Assembly (NCBI GenBank): GCA_963971285.1
Contig: OZ020263.1
Coordinates: 5,332,001-5,396,000, forward strand
Source: Astropecten irregularis
Taxonomy: Eukaryota > Echinodermata > Asteroidea > Paxillosida > Astropectinidae
Length of the DNA stretch: 64,000 bases
Direction: 5' to 3'
Part shown: piece by piece, positions 23,212-35,912 of the stretch
Position numbering within the stretch: position 1 is the stretch's first letter
Layout: the number at the start of each line of letters is the position of its first letter
Notes under the pieces: model-generated
Database searches by the model: none
Seen by the model: the letters and a program-made list of their open reading frames with translations, nothing else
Told to the model about the DNA's origin: nothing
Made by a program: the position numbers and the translations under genes

Positions 23212-23231
23212 GAACCAAAGACAAAACTCAC

Positions 23232-23300
23232 ATGCTTTCCACTGTGTCAATGTTGGACTCCACAGCAATGAGCAGTAATTTCAACTTCTGAAAGCATATC
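23232..23300 (-). CDS. KCNMA1: Slo1 exon 10 of window: RCK1
   Basis: A 69-nt exon, phase 2 to 2, coding (Q)ICFQKLKLLLIAVESNIDTV ES. It matches [23 protein letters not shown] of human Slo1. Acceptor TTGCCAACAG, donor GTGAGTTTTG. A 23-bp minisatellite begins about 20 nt downstream of the donor. Confidence 0.94.
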
Positions 23301-23543
23301 CTGTTGGCAAGAAAACAATAACAAGGGAATTCATTACAACCACTCCAGATGAAAAAAACTGAAAATCCGAGAGATCTTCAATGAATTTGACACAATTCTC
23401 TACCGCTGATGCAAACCAGTACCAGGACTTTCATAATACACAATAAGTCTGACACAGACTCAGAACATTAGCAAAAGGGAGGCAAAATGGCTGGTTCAAA
23501 ATGAACCATCAAATAACCACAAGGGAAACTGACAGAATTTAAA

Positions 23544-23774
23544 GTCATTGAAAAGTGAACAAAGAAAAATTGTCTGGAGCGGGATTCGAACCGGCGACCC
23601 CCTGAACATCGTACAGGCGCTCTACCAATAGCCATCCAGCCCTACATTGGTGGTGACCCCAATAGTCAATTATCTTTGTTCATCTGGCAGTCAAAAGCCA
23701 TGAAACGATGCACACACCGCCATATCCCAGTCAATCCCGCTCCAGTCAATTTTCTTTTTTCACTTTTCAATGAA
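23544..23774 (-). mobile_element. tRNA-derived SINE, self-inverted copy
   Basis: The minus strand has a tRNA-like head with an A-box region (ATTGGTAGAGCG) and a B box (GGTTCGAATCC). Unusually, the AGTGAACAAAGAAAAATTG flank recurs inverted at the other end (TCAATTTTCTTTTTTCACTT), so the copy can fold back on itself. Confidence 0.85.
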
Positions 23775-24027
23775 AGAATATTTAATTAGAGCAAGATAGG
23801 CTTGTGTATTTGTTTCTCTCAGGGATTGGAGAGTGCAGACAAGACACCCAAATTTGAAATCATCACATGAAAGATTGGTATGCTGATTACAGGGTTATAC
23901 TTTCAACTAACCATCCAAAAGCAAGGTAAGACAGTTCTTGACCAAAAAAAAAGAACATTGACATAATAATGACTGTGCTGTTATTGTCCCATAGTGCCAC
24001 AGAGTGCACCGTATCATGTGGCCTCAC

Positions 24028-24757
24028 CATAGCCCTTTTCACACTGCAGAGCAAATCCCTGGGAAATAAATCCGAGGGGAATTCCTGGGGAATTTTTACC
24101 CCACCAACACCCCAGCAACCATTCACACTAGACCCATGGAAACTCCCAGGGACACTTTTTCACTAGTTGCTTTTCCCCTGGAAAATGTAAATCCCTGGGG
24201 ATTTCGGCTTTAACCCTACTCCCGAGCAGGCCCGGGGTGAATATTCCCCTGGGAATAGCTATTCCCCGTGGATTTCATTGGTAGTGTGAAAGGTCCGACC
24301 AAATAACCCCAGCAATGCCCCACCAATACGGGCGTTTCACAATTTAGAGCGCCACCAAGAGGGCAGCAGGGAGAGGCCGATTTACACGGTGCGTGATGGG
24401 AAATTGTCAACATTGGAGATTTTCCCCCTATACGTTCAATCGTCTTCGCCATTTAACCCACCGTATATCTTTCATCCATAGGTAGTTCTCAATGTTTTCC
24501 AGTTTGGATGTGTGTTCTGTGCATCCGAAAGATTCGCAAACATAAACCATTGTGATAACACGTGAAATAAACGCACAAAACGACCCAAGAATTAGCAATA
24601 ACGTTGAACGTATAGGGGGAAAATCTCCGATGTCGACAATTTCCCATCATGCACCGCGTAAATCGGCCTCTCCCTGCTGCCCTCCCTGCGTTCTAAATTG
24701 TGAAATGCCCGTATTCCCCGGGGAATTTGTCTAGTGTGAATGCTCCTCATGGGGCTA
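24028..24757. mobile_element. CCCTGGG-rich element interrupted by long-TIR element
   Basis: Flanks the nested copy with material such as TTTTCACACTGCAGAG, CCTGGGGAATTTTTACCCC and, on the right, CCCCGGGGAATTTGTCTAGT. The ends are only partly inverted and boundaries are approximate. Confidence 0.65.
24326..24714. mobile_element. Long-TIR element ATACGGGCGTTTCAC, copy 2 (nested)
   Basis: 389 bp, very similar to 1659-2038 end to end. Inserted into a CCCTGGG-rich element (24028-24757). Confidence 0.9.
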
Positions 24758-24875
24758 CTGGCATCAAGTATGAACATGAAGCCTTGAACATTTCCCCCAC
24801 AACTCCCTGACCCTGATGCAATGTGGTAACAGCCAACATGGACAAACCAAATTACACATCAGCAAATCATGAGTA

Positions 24876-25262
24876 AGGCTGCAGTTTGTATCCGGTTAAC
24901 CGACCGTTCAAAAGCGTACCCGGGTACATTTTCCTGGTTAGGTTAATCGAAAAGTATCTTTTTAATGGCTTCTTCTTTTTGAAACATAGACACTTCTAGA
25001 GTTCACAAAGAAAAAAATGTCAATTCTTTTGAAAATTGGACCAGCAGGCTTATGCAAAGCAAAGGCCAGACATTTTGCTACATGTCTACCACTGCCAAAT
25101 GTTGTGACAAAAGAATTTTGTCAACCAAGTTCCTAAAAGACCCAAACTTACTATTTCTTTGTTTTTCTTTGTTTTCTTTGTTAAATGGGTAATCATAACC
25201 GTAACCGAAAAACAGAGGGATAACCGGTTACAAAATTATTCGTAAACTTACAGCCCTAATCA
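24876..25262. mobile_element. Element with AACCGG-rich inverted ends
   Basis: Left AGGCTGCAGTTTGTATCCGG, right CCGGTTACAAAATTATTCGT and TTACAGCCCT; imperfect inverted ends. Confidence 0.65.
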
Positions 25263-25360
25263 TGAGAGACTGCGTGCACTGGAGACAGGCAGAAAGAACT
25301 AGGACAACGAGGTATAAAGTCCTCAGACTGATGAAAGGTTGCTAAGGAATGACTACTTAC

Positions 25361-25470
25361 TGAGCCACTTCAGGGAAGGACAGCCCCGTAAAAGACTTGG
25401 AGAGGTACTCAGTGTACATCTCATTGCCACATCCTTGCAAGTAGTGCGTCTGCCATGAAACTTTCCGTCC
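25361..25470 (-). CDS. KCNMA1: Slo1 exon 9 of window: RCK1
   Basis: A 110-nt exon (36 codons plus CA, phase 0 to 2). It encodes [20 protein letters not shown] and [16 protein letters not shown]. It aligns with human [21 protein letters not shown] without a gap; the Met of NEMYTEYL, equivalent to M513 and implicated in RCK1 Ca2+ gating, is present. Acceptor CTGGACCAG, donor GTAAGTAGTC. Confidence 0.95.
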
Positions 25471-25558
25471 CTGGTCCAGAGTAAGGGGATAGGGGAGGTA
25501 GGGAAGGAGAAAAGGATACATAAAAAAAAATCAAATTCAAGATATTCAACCAGACTTA

Positions 25559-26392
25559 AGCTGCCTTTCCATATGCGTGTTTGTTTCATCCCATGCCCGA
25601 GCGTGTGGGTTGTATATGAGTTACGTGTAGCGCACATCATTTACATTTGAAGTATGTGGAGGCAAGAATCCATTAACTACAAGGAAAATGGCGTTCCGAC
25701 ATTAAATGTGTTTCATGATTAAAGTTGTTGTTTACAAGAAAATTATTAGCTGCAATCAAGAAAGATAACCTTGTATAAGGTATGCGGATATGATAATAAT
25801 AATGATAATTTAGGCATTTATGTAGCGTTCTAACACAAGAGTGGTATCACAGCGCTTTACACTATTATTATCCTTGGTCATTGGGCCCATAAACATTCCT
25901 GAAACAATAACAGCTCCCTATACAGCCTGAAGCGCACAGAGGCTTATCAAACCACAAAGCCATCTCTACCCTCACAGGTACCCATTTGCACCTGGGTGAA
26001 GAGGAGCAATATGTGACAAAGCATCTTGCCCAAGGACTCAAGCCCCATTAGCTCATGGCTGGATTCGAACCCACAATCTGTAGATTGACAACAAGATCTT
26101 GAGTACGACACGCCAGACCACAAGGCCACAGCACTCCACATATGGAATGCTAGTGCCAACGTTAAATGAGTCTCGCTATTGCGCATGCATCATGCTTTGC
26201 ATATGTGTCGGAATCTCTCAAGAACCGATTTTGACGCACGAATGTGCCAGATATGCAGCGCAAATGAAATGGACACGCACACATGGAAATTGTCACGTGC
26301 TTCTTCACAATGATCAATTTTTTTGCAATGAAACACACAAATAACGTATACGCAGCGGATGAAAAAAATTCGCATATGGAAAGGCAGCTTTA
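25559..26392. mobile_element. AAGCTGCCTTTCCATATGCG element with nested SINE
   Basis: Inverted termini AAGCTGCCTTTCCATATGCG and CGCATATGGAAAGGCAGCTT bound about 834 bp, including the SINE at 25795-26150. Confidence 0.85.
25795..26150 (-). mobile_element. Second tRNA-derived SINE family, inverted copy (nested)
   Basis: Reverse-complement match to 45528-45868. It lies inside the AAGCTGCCTTTCCATATGCG element. Confidence 0.82.
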
Positions 26393-27219
26393 GTTTGGAC
26401 ATGTTCTAGACAAATATTCGATTTTCTATATTTGCCTGAAATTTGTTCTGAATAAACATTACTGTTTTAATCCAAATGAGAGACATTGTATATAAAACAA
26501 AAAACAATAAGGAAATGCAAGGAAAATAATTAGTTTCTTTGTTTTCGTTACTTTTACTATTTGTTCTTTTAAATTCCTAACAACTAATAAGTGTGATGAC
26601 TTTGATAAAAATGTATTGAACAAAAACTAGTTGTACCAGCATAAATACTGTATAAAGACACAATTGGTTAGTATCTCAAATGCTTCAATTACAAACAATT
26701 TGTTAGTGATAACGTAACATTTTTGAACATTTCAAAAATTCAAAATAAAAATCCTTGAAAACTGTCAAAAAAACAACACAAACAAACAAAAGAAACATGT
26801 TGTGAAGTCAACACATTACACAATGGCATTATTTGTGAAATGAGTAACTGAAAAAAAAATAATAAAAAGGAAAATTCCAAAACAAATGAAGTACCAAAAG
26901 AAATGAATAAAAGTTCCTGGAAAGGCACAATAATGGCAATCAAATCCTGATAATGTGGGGAAATTATAACAAAAAATGTCGCATAGGATGTGTAAAGCTT
27001 CTACAGGGAAAGAAAAAATGAAATGAAAATAATGATGATTAATGGGCATGATGCAAATCATAAATATGCAAAAACGGAAAAAAATTATGGCAAGGCATGA
27101 TGGGATAGGGAGAAAGGAAGTTGATGATGATGTCAGGATAGGACTGCGGTCAGTCTGGAGAAAGACAGCCTCGGACAATGGACAGAGATGGTCAAGATGA
27201 CCAGGAAAAGTGGTAGTGT

Positions 27220-27290
27220 CAAAGATGGCTGCATGCTCACTCCACCAGTGACCCGGGTTCGAATCCTGCACGTGGTCCCCTGACATGTAG
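27220..27290 (+). mobile_element. tRNA-like fragment
   Basis: CCGGGTTCGAATCCTGC B box with a degraded head; SINE remnant. Confidence 0.5.
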
Positions 27291-28160
27291 GTGATGGATT
27301 GGGGTAATAATACAGTGACTAGTCATTCCAGAATTCCTTGTCTTCTCGACGTCGGCTCCTACAAAGCATTTTGCCAGCTTTAAGGAATCTTGAGCAATCG
27401 CTCACAGAGAAAGACTAAATTACTGTGATGAAGTGCGCAACACTGATCACCGATTTGGTTAGTGATGCGAGCATGAAAGATGTCCGTGTACTGTTGTACA
27501 TTGGTCAGATGAGTGTGTTAAGAATGGTGTGTAATGTACCATGACAGCAAATGGTGCATTTAACTAGTTCCCCATACAAATCCCAACAAAAACAAAGAAA
27601 ATGGGTGAAAAAATGGGCGGGGTATTCTAGCTTTAGGGCGTTTCTGTTGCCCAGTGGCAAATTAACATGCAGATGTATAAACTGTACCTAACAACAGCCC
27701 ACTATAACATCAAACAAAATCTACCACCTGAACCCCACCCCAAAAATGTTCCATAATCATTTTGGTTTGGTTCTACATTAATCGATGATCGTCACTCCCA
27801 CAGTACGTCCCATCTTTTAAGCCTGAAGATAAACCCATTCAGACATGGCCTGCTGATCATGTTAATTTGCATCTTTATTCAATGGGGAGATGGGCAGGGC
27901 GTGGTGAAGATGGGTGTGGTTACCATGTGTGGGCGTGGTTGTCATGTGTTGGCTGTGGGGGGAGGGGAATTATAAAACCTACGCATCTATAGGCTAGACT
28001 ACTATACTGTCTTAGTGCAATGGGAAAAAAGCTGGGGCCCCCTAAATGTTGGCGTTACACTTTTTAAAAGATGATGTTGTACCACGAACATTAAAAAAAA
28101 ACTCTTTCATCAGGGACCAGCTATATTTGTCACACCACATGATGATTCTTCGTCAGCCAA

Positions 28161-28258
28161 GGGTCAAAGGTCACATTAACACACCTGATAGGTAGCTGCT
28201 CCGACCGAGAGAAAACCTTCACCTTCATTCTGAGGTCAGGGTCAAAGGTCAAAGGTTG
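28161..28258 (+). promoter_or_regulatory. Cluster of nuclear-receptor-like direct repeats (DR1)
   Basis: GGGTCAAAGGTCA occurs at 28161-28173 and 28239-28251, with overlapping AGGTCAGGGTCA and AGGTCAAAGGTTG. These match DR1 consensus sites for RXR/HNF4/COUP-type receptors. Function is untested. Confidence 0.35.
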
Positions 28259-29726
28259 GGTCATAGGGTCAAAAAGATACGAGGAAATTGAGGGAAAGTT
28301 AGGAAGCGGGTGAGGACAAAACAGAGAAACAATTGTTTTTTAAAGACTGGATGATAGGCACACAAAATCAGAAAAAAACATTCTGAAAAAAAAAAAATTG
28401 CATAAAAAATATTGAACAATCCATGCTTGTAACAATGAGAACTGTTTTGAAGAAAACCTTTGCAAAGTGACGTTAAAAGAAGATGTTACCTTATATAAGC
28501 GCTACATTAACAGTCAAACAATATTAAAACAATTCAATATTTTGTTTTCACTTTCATGTAATTTAAAATGTTATTTTATTTTTAAAAAGTTGCAAAAATG
28601 TTCTGTTCGGCTGTGGAAGAAGCAAAAATATTGAACTTTTAAGAAAGGGTCAGTTTTTGGTTATTAGTTTTGGGTTTAATAATACATACATGCACGTGCT
28701 TTGGGGACATAAAAATGGTCCGTTTCATTAATTCATGCACTGGGAAGGGCTCAATGCATTTTTTATCCGAGTACGTACGTAAAACGGAATCTACAAAATA
28801 ACAAATTTAAAGGGATGACACGTCGTAATTTGTGGTTGCACACTCACAAACATTCCATTTAACAAATACATGTAACAAAATGCAACAAGATGCTATCTCA
28901 AACAGAAATTTAAGGAATATTAATACTCATGCAGAGTCTTCAGGATGTCACATATTCTAGGAGCAAAAAGTAAAAAAAAATGTTCTTAATAGTCAAAGTA
29001 CGACTCAATAAGCAACTCGGGTTTCACAAGAGCCACTTGGAAGAGAATACAGCCTAATTGCTAGTTTTGGCAAAGGCCAATGGTCAACTAGTCTGAGTAT
29101 CACCCATTCTACTCCGTGCCACTACTACGTACAAACGTCTGATACATGCGTGCATGCAAATTTTATGCAACGCGGCACATCAAGCAATCAGATCTGTTCT
29201 GAGAACATTTCCATCAGGATTGTGACGGAGGATGTTGATTGGTCAATTTCGTGCGACTGTGCGGCAGCAGCTATCTACGTGATAGATGCGCTCGCCAAAG
29301 GGTACAATAGTAGATGCCCCCTGATTGGTCAAAACTTAGTACTGGGTTGGTCTTTATAATTAATCAGGAAGTATATACGCAAGTGATAGACGCTCGCCCT
29401 CTTTACGGCAAGTGCGTCTACCACATAGACTAATGGTTAGCTTGGTACTAGTAAAAGTGCTGGGATGCTTGCATGACTTTCCACTCTACGTAAGTAGGTA
29501 CATATAAAAAAAAAAATTCGTAATTGTTCGGGAATTCCACGCTGCCAAGTAGCATTTGATTTACCGAGTCAATATTTCCCGAGTATGTAAATTCTGTTGA
29601 TCTTTTTTTCGACAAGAATGTTTAATAAGTTTTGTACATAAAAATTGAGAGTCGAGGAATAGCCGAATGTTTTGTATATCGGTGTTTGTTCTAATGCCAT
29701 TTCACTGTAATCAAACGATGGCTTTA

Positions 29727-30096
29727 AAGGTAATATCATACTTTGCTTTTTGTCAAAGTAATGGCGATTCAATGGTAACAATTACCAAGGAAGATGCAGT
29801 AATAGTCATCAGTGAAATTTTCAGTCCCATACAGTGCCCACTTTTTGAGAAAACAGTGAAAAACGCCCACAGTATTTCTTAAATCTTTTCCGACCATTTT
29901 TTTTTAATATCTTTTAACGATCAAAAAGATTTTCGGTCTTTGATTTACTATTTTTTTTTTTATAAATACACCATTTCAGGCGGAAACATTTTAACAGTAT
30001 GTTTCTAACGGCACCATCTTTATACACTGTAAGTTACAAGTAAATCGGTGAACATTTCTTTTTTGGTTTCCTTCCAAAGTATGATAGTACCTTTAA
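29727..30096. mobile_element. AAAGGTA-type element, full copy
   Basis: Ends AAAGGTAATATCATACTTTG and CAAAGTATGATAGTACCTTT are inverted repeats; about 370 bp, no ORF. Confidence 0.85.
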
Positions 30097-30469
30097 TGGA
30101 CAGAAACGTCTTATATCTTTTGAATTCTGTAGGCAACATTTTTCTTTTCCGGAGAGCAGTCTGAAGGACCTCTACTAGAGTAATAGGCAGAAATCATCAA
30201 CTGAAAGCAAGGTAATGAAATCACACAATGCAGATGTTCTCCCTAAAATCTAATTTCGTTGTTGGAATCAGCCTACAGCAAGCTACTTGGATGATAATTA
30301 TGATTGGAAATTTCTCCCCAAGGTTACTTCAATGAATGGCCAGACAAATATCATTCTCAGTCAGACCTCTGGCCGTATCATCATTATTATTATTATTCAT
30401 TTCTGGTAATGACACCAAGGATTCCTAAAAAAGAGCCCTAGCTCGAAAGCCTGATGAAACTTTTTATGG

Positions 30470-30670
30470 AAAGACGATGAGAAGAAGATACAGTTTTAGA
30501 GGTGGGAGGAAAACCCCAGAGTAATATTCTGGGTAAAACCCACAGAATAAGGCAGGGACTGAAAACCCAATCCACTTGTGGACCGAGCCGGACTTGAACC
30601 CGGTCAACAGAGGTGAAAGGCGAGGAAAGAAACGCTACACCAACCTGACTCCCCAAAGGGAAAAGGGGCC
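30470..30670 (-). mobile_element. tRNA-like element
   Basis: Minus-strand GTTGGTGTAGCGTTTC and GGGTTCAAGTCCGGCTC boxes followed by a unique body; a third SINE type, single copy in the window. Confidence 0.6.
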
Positions 30671-33541
30671 TAGATAATGATTGAGCTTCATAGATCAAGA
30701 CGTGCCCTAGAAATTAAGCACTGACATGAAACAGAATCCCAAATTCAATACCGGGGAAAGTAAAAAGAGGGCAAGTATTCTTCTTTGTTTTGTCCGTACT
30801 CAAGGCCATTTTGATTCATGTCTGTTCAATATGGATCTCATGTTATTCTCCAAATGATCATAAAATGCAACCGAGGACAAACGAATGAATGAATGGACAA
30901 ACAGACAAACATATGGACAACTGAATAAACAAACAAACAAAAACATAAAAACAAACAAAAAGCTTACATGATGACAGCATACTGTCATCGAAAGCTAGGC
31001 AAACTTTGAGAACAAATAGTCCTAATTAAATAATCATAAATCCTTCCAAAATGCTAACATATGGCAGCTTGATTCTAATGATATTGTTGAAAGTCAGCTC
31101 TTAACATAACAAAAACAAAATTTGCATAAAACAAACAAACAAACATAAACATCAAAAGAAAATGTCTGGATATATATCTCTATAGATCTTCAATATAGTT
31201 TCCTCTAGCAAAATGCTCATAAGTGACGTTTGTTTGAAACAAAAAACATGGTTTCAGGTTTTTTTCTTGGAAAAACAAACAAATAAACAAAACAAATCAT
31301 AGGAGGAGCAAATGAACAAACAAAAACAGACAGACAAACAGACAAGACCAGAGTACATACAGCACTTTGAAAATCAGGGGACGTGACTTCGTACAAATTG
31401 TTGAGGCTTACGCCTTGGCTGAAAGCTGCATTCTTAATCTGCAGAGGAAAATGACGATAAACAAAGGACAATGACCACTGACAAAGGAACGACATTGGCA
31501 CAAGTCCCCCCACCCAGAACCCCCTCCCCTGCACCCGCCCCCTTCCAATCACATTCCCCCCGTTCTCCTCTTTCAATTTCTTGAATTGCAAGTTCATGTT
31601 TATCCATGATACCGCAGTTCAATTGCCGGTTCTGAATTACAGATTTATTGATGTTTGCCTGACGGTAAATTTGCTGGATTATTTTGCCTCCCCTAACCCC
31701 CACTCCCACTCCCAGGATGTAACCGATAGTGACACTCTCTGAACAAACATAACATGTCGTCCTTGATGATGAAAATTCCTGTCTGGTGCATTCTCGCCAT
31801 CTATCACGACATCGTTTCTGTAGATTGAGTGCATATTTGGATTTTGAGAGTCGCGAGTGAATCGCATCGCAAAATGTTAAACATCTTTTACTGCTTCATG
31901 CATGCATCTTGGATGACTTGACTCGGCAATCCACATACTGTCACGGAAACCATCCCCAGGGGTGGGGAGGAGGACGTTTCAGCTTCATGTTTATATCGTC
32001 GTCTCAGCTTGCCAGTTCCTCATCATGGCCTGTGTGTAACTTAATCTACCCTCCCTTCGGGGTGAACGTGACCAATTTCTGTTTCCATCGTGCGATCTCT
32101 CGGGCCCTGATTTCACGAAGCCGCATCGCAAGTAAAGATGGAGACTACATGATTGCAAGTAGTGCACATGACATGCACATAATTGACATGGTTTTAAACC
32201 TTTCAGACACCAAGCAAGTCAAGTTGGGTTTTTATTTCAGTATTCATGAGACTCTCCCATAAGCACTGAAGCATAAGTCTCAATTCTGAGACAATCACAA
32301 ATTCTGTCACTCACTGTAAACTGGGGATTTTTAGTCAAATTGAAAATCAAAAAGTGATTTCATTTTATTTATATTCCATCTGTATAGTATATTGTGGGTA
32401 GCAGAGTTGTGGGTAGTCTATCCAAAAAAATAGTACAGCAAATTTCATCTCTACAGTCATTCTACAAGCCTTGCAAGGCAGCCTGTATTTCAAATTTTAA
32501 AAATTGCAATACAGGTAAAAATGTGATGCAATGATTTGAAATTGACAAATTTTGTAGCAAAACAAGCAAGGATGTCATGTGATTTCTGAAACCTGAAAAT
32601 GAAATGACATCACTTATTTGTATTTGTGTTACATACAGTACTGTGCACATCCCTCTGGGGCCAATTTAACAAAGCACTATTAGACTGATCTTAAATGTGA
32701 GATCAATCCCAATTGCTAAGCAAAGTGTGATGTCACAATACAAGTCACTATGGTGATATTGACAACTCATCTTTACACTAATCTTAATATTTGGTGAAAT
32801 CCAGCCATGGTCTTACATATAACCAGTATTCAAAAAGAAAAAAAACAAACTTTTTTTCATTAAAACCTTTACAAATTTGGTTTATTTTGGGTTTTGTTTT
32901 GCTTGTTTGCAAAATTATGGCAGTAGAGAGCATCATATTCAATTTGAGAAACAGCGGTTAGAATAAGCTTTCATTTAAAAAAACAACGTACATTTTACAT
33001 TTCATGTCAAATGTATGTGGGTGCATTATGTAAAATGTAGCTCTTGACTTACACAATGTTCAATGCCACATTGACATGTACATAATTTCACATGCCATCA
33101 TTCAAATGAATTTTTTCATTTTTACACAAGTCATAAACTGCTGCAAACATTTCTCTTCTTTCAATATGACTGATCTCAATCCATTTGCTGAATGATTGAA
33201 ATGAAGATCAAAGCTTGTCAATCCAGGGCAGTCAATCGACGACTGTTCCTCAAGGGAACTAAAAAGATTCCTCATCATGTTGTTGTCTGCTCGCTACGCA
33301 TTGTAATGTTGAGGCAGTGGAATAAAGGATTGAAACTGCTCGTACGTCATGTGACATGAAAGCCCGGTTTTCATGACTCGGTATAAATTACATTAACTAC
33401 AGCGAGTGGGAGTTTTATTACATGTCAAATCAACTAGAGGTGGAATAATCCGGTTTCCAAGAGTTTGACATTCAGGTTAGGTGGCCAACATAATGCCATT
33501 GGGGAGCTACTTTGCTTCAATATATTGAGTCTTAAACTGAC

Positions 33542-33840
33542 CGGGGCCCAATTTCATGGAATCCGTTACGGCCTATTTTTGTGCTTTCGAGCACTGCTGC
33601 GCGTGAAATCTATTTTATGGAATCCGTAAGCAAGACTCTCGGTTAGCGAAGAATTTCTAGGGTAACCGTGATCATTTTCTGCTAACGGGATGTCGTATGC
33701 ATTCTGCACAAATTCCTTGCTTACTGTTACCAAAAAGGAAACTCTTCTGTGAAATACGCTAACCGTAACCAAACAAATTCTGCTACCGTAAGTGAAGAAT
33801 TTCTGCTAACGATAACAGATTCCATGAAGTTGGGCCCTGG
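33542..33840. mobile_element. GGGCCCAATTTCATGG hairpin, copy 1
   Basis: About 299 bp. The ends CGGGGCCCAATTTCATGG and CCATGAAGTTGGGCCCTG are inverted, with further internal inverted copies of GGAATCCGTAAGCAAG. Confidence 0.88.
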
Positions 33841-34474
33841 TCAATCTTCCTGGGCACCTTTCACTCGGTTAAACTACCCACGCGGCCTGTCAGGCAAGTT
33901 ACCCAGGCTGTCTGCACTGGACTTGAAATGGGTAAGTTACCCATTGGCTCGGTTAGTTTTCCCAAAATAAGTCCAATGCAAACAGGGCTTTGGACCCAAA
34001 CGATTTCTGCTGAAGAGATAGTTTGGGCAAATTTTGGGCATTGAAAGTCAAAAATCACCTTGGATTTACATTGGCTATACATTTTAGGCTCGTCTGCAGG
34101 ATTTTACATATCACCGCTCGATGTTCGTGTTCGTGTTCTTTGCCTACATTGTGGGCTCGCTGACGGATGTATGATGTAAATAAGCCTGCCAGGCTTACTG
34201 ACGGGCATTGCTAAGAAGGTTTTTAGTCCATGGTCTATAAGTGAAGGCCACAGACAGTCATTGTTGAAGGATTTCCTTACAGTCTGCCACTGTGAGTCCT
34301 TTCAATGCCCTTAATTTTGGCAAAATAGTAAAACATGGAGTGACTTGGACAACGGTCTTGTCCCCTGAATGCATAGCATGCTGAATGTATGCTTTGCTGG
34401 CAGTCACTGTGAATAAATATAAATGGTTTGCGTATTTAACAGGAGAGTTGTCTATCTCGCTACGTACTAAGAAG

Positions 34475-34664
34475 GACTTTCAGCAGAATGCATATGACAA
34501 CACGTTAGCAGAAAAAAATCAAGGTTAGCCTAGACATTCTTTGCTAACCGATTTTTAAATGCTGGAAATTTTGCTTACAGATTCAATTAAATAGATTTCA
34601 CACGTAGCCGTACCTGTAAGCACAAAAATAGGCCGTAACGGATTCCATGAAATTGGGCCCTGTC
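34475..34664. mobile_element. GGGCCCAATTTCATGG hairpin, partial copy
   Basis: Only the right part is recognised, ending ACGGATTCCATGAAATTGGG; the left end is missing or diverged. Confidence 0.7.
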
Positions 34665-34904
34665 GGACAGCTTCAGTTTTATAATGATTGAATATTACGA
34701 GTGGTTATTGACATTGCAGTCATGGGTGAAACACTGAATGTCATCCACTTGTGCTAAAGCCCAACCCACCTCCACACCGCAGTTTACCACACATGGTTTT
34801 TCATGTGGGAAGTGTAGTGTCCTGCATACCACAATACACCACAGCGTGGTTTGTGTGATAATGTGTAGTTTATGATCCAGTCCCCCAATGGACACTGTTG
34901 TTAA

Positions 34905-35062
34905 TAGAGCTCCGCACTTGTGCTTAAAATAGCACCGGATCTCAGACAAACATTGCAACCATGCAAACGTGGGTGCCTGTGCGCGTGCATACACTACGTG
35001 TGTGAGTCAATGTTTGTCTGACATCCAGGGATTTTGTGACGTCATTAGTGCAGAGCGCTATT
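34905..35062. mobile_element. CRE-bearing short element, copy 2
   Basis: Ends AGAGCTCCGCACTTG and TTAGTGCAGAGCGCT; carries TGACGTCATTAGTG near its right end. Same subfamily as 46478-46636. Confidence 0.8.
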
Positions 35063-35427
35063 AAATGTGTGGTAAACAGCTCTTGTCTTGTGTAGTAAGT
35101 GTAGAAAATAAGGGTTAATGTATAAAATGCTAATATAGTAATAATCCTGGGTGCATTTTCCTGATCAAGTCCCAACTTGATTACACTGTACCGTATCTGT
35201 TCAGTGTAGGACACTATGGATAAACACAGCGTTCAAAGTCCGCTCTGTGCTTCATACATCAAAACAATCAAAACTGGGAAATTCAACGATAATTAAAAAT
35301 GATGAAACAAGGGTCAAATTCAGAGAGAAGATTATATGCAAAAAATGCATTTGGGTCCTTATTTTGACGGGTGTTTCCTTTTTGTCAAGCTTGCTTTTTA
35401 ATCTGTTTTTGTTTTTGTTCCATCGAA

Positions 35428-35560
35428 ATAGCGCTGCGCACTTGCGCTAAAAATAGCACCGAACCTCAGACAAACATTGCAACATGGCCATGCAAACGTG
35501 TGGTGAGTGGAAGTATAATGTGTGCGCGTCGCGCGTGGTGTGACGTCATTAGTGCGGAAA
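35428..35560. mobile_element. CRE-bearing short element, copy 3
   Basis: Reverse-complement match of 12049-12184, including TGTGACGTCATTAGTGCGG and GCGCGTCGCGCG. Confidence 0.8.
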
Positions 35561-35912
35561 CCTGTCTCACGTGATATGAGTGCAACTATCACACGAGAGA
35601 GTCCACAATCACAAAATGGCGGTATCCTGTATCAATTTAAGGAAATGTATTCTGAGTACATTTTACTTCAGCTCCAGGAACCTTAGTATGTGCACCGTTT
35701 ACTTCCTGTATGTGCAACTTTGAAAACGTTGCTGTAATTTTCCTACTTCAGGTTAAAGATTAGTTTTACTTGAAAAGGAAATGGACATGTACAATCATAA
35801 CATATAGGACAAACTGTAGTACCAGTGACACAAGGGAGGGTATAACATGTCATGCAGCTATTTGAAGGAACCAATCATGTATCTCTAAACAAAACAAAAA
35901 CTGGTAACATAC

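Larger units (their letters stand above)
22272..23231 (-). other. Intron between exons 10 and 11
   Basis: About half is a 23-bp minisatellite (22752-23211) beginning about 20 nt after the exon 10 donor. A tRNA-like fragment sits at 22430-22505. Confidence 0.8.
23301..25360 (-). other. Intron between exons 9 and 10
   Basis: Contains a hairpin-forming tRNA-SINE (23544-23774), a CCCTGGG-rich element (24028-24757) interrupted by a long-TIR element (24326-24714), and an element with GGTTAACC/CCGGTTA ends (24876-25262). Confidence 0.75.

Noticed and set aside
23590..23645. Functional tRNA genes at the GGTTCGAATCC boxes (also 26.0, 39.0, 44.7, 45.6, 54.7 kb)
   Set aside because: The acceptor arms do not pair properly, and the units sit in repeated SINE bodies with shared tails; they are tRNA-derived SINEs.
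26816..27286. A 156-codon minus-strand ORF
   Set aside because: Its start is a tRNA-like SINE head and the rest is AT-rich, hydrophobic low-complexity translation without homology.
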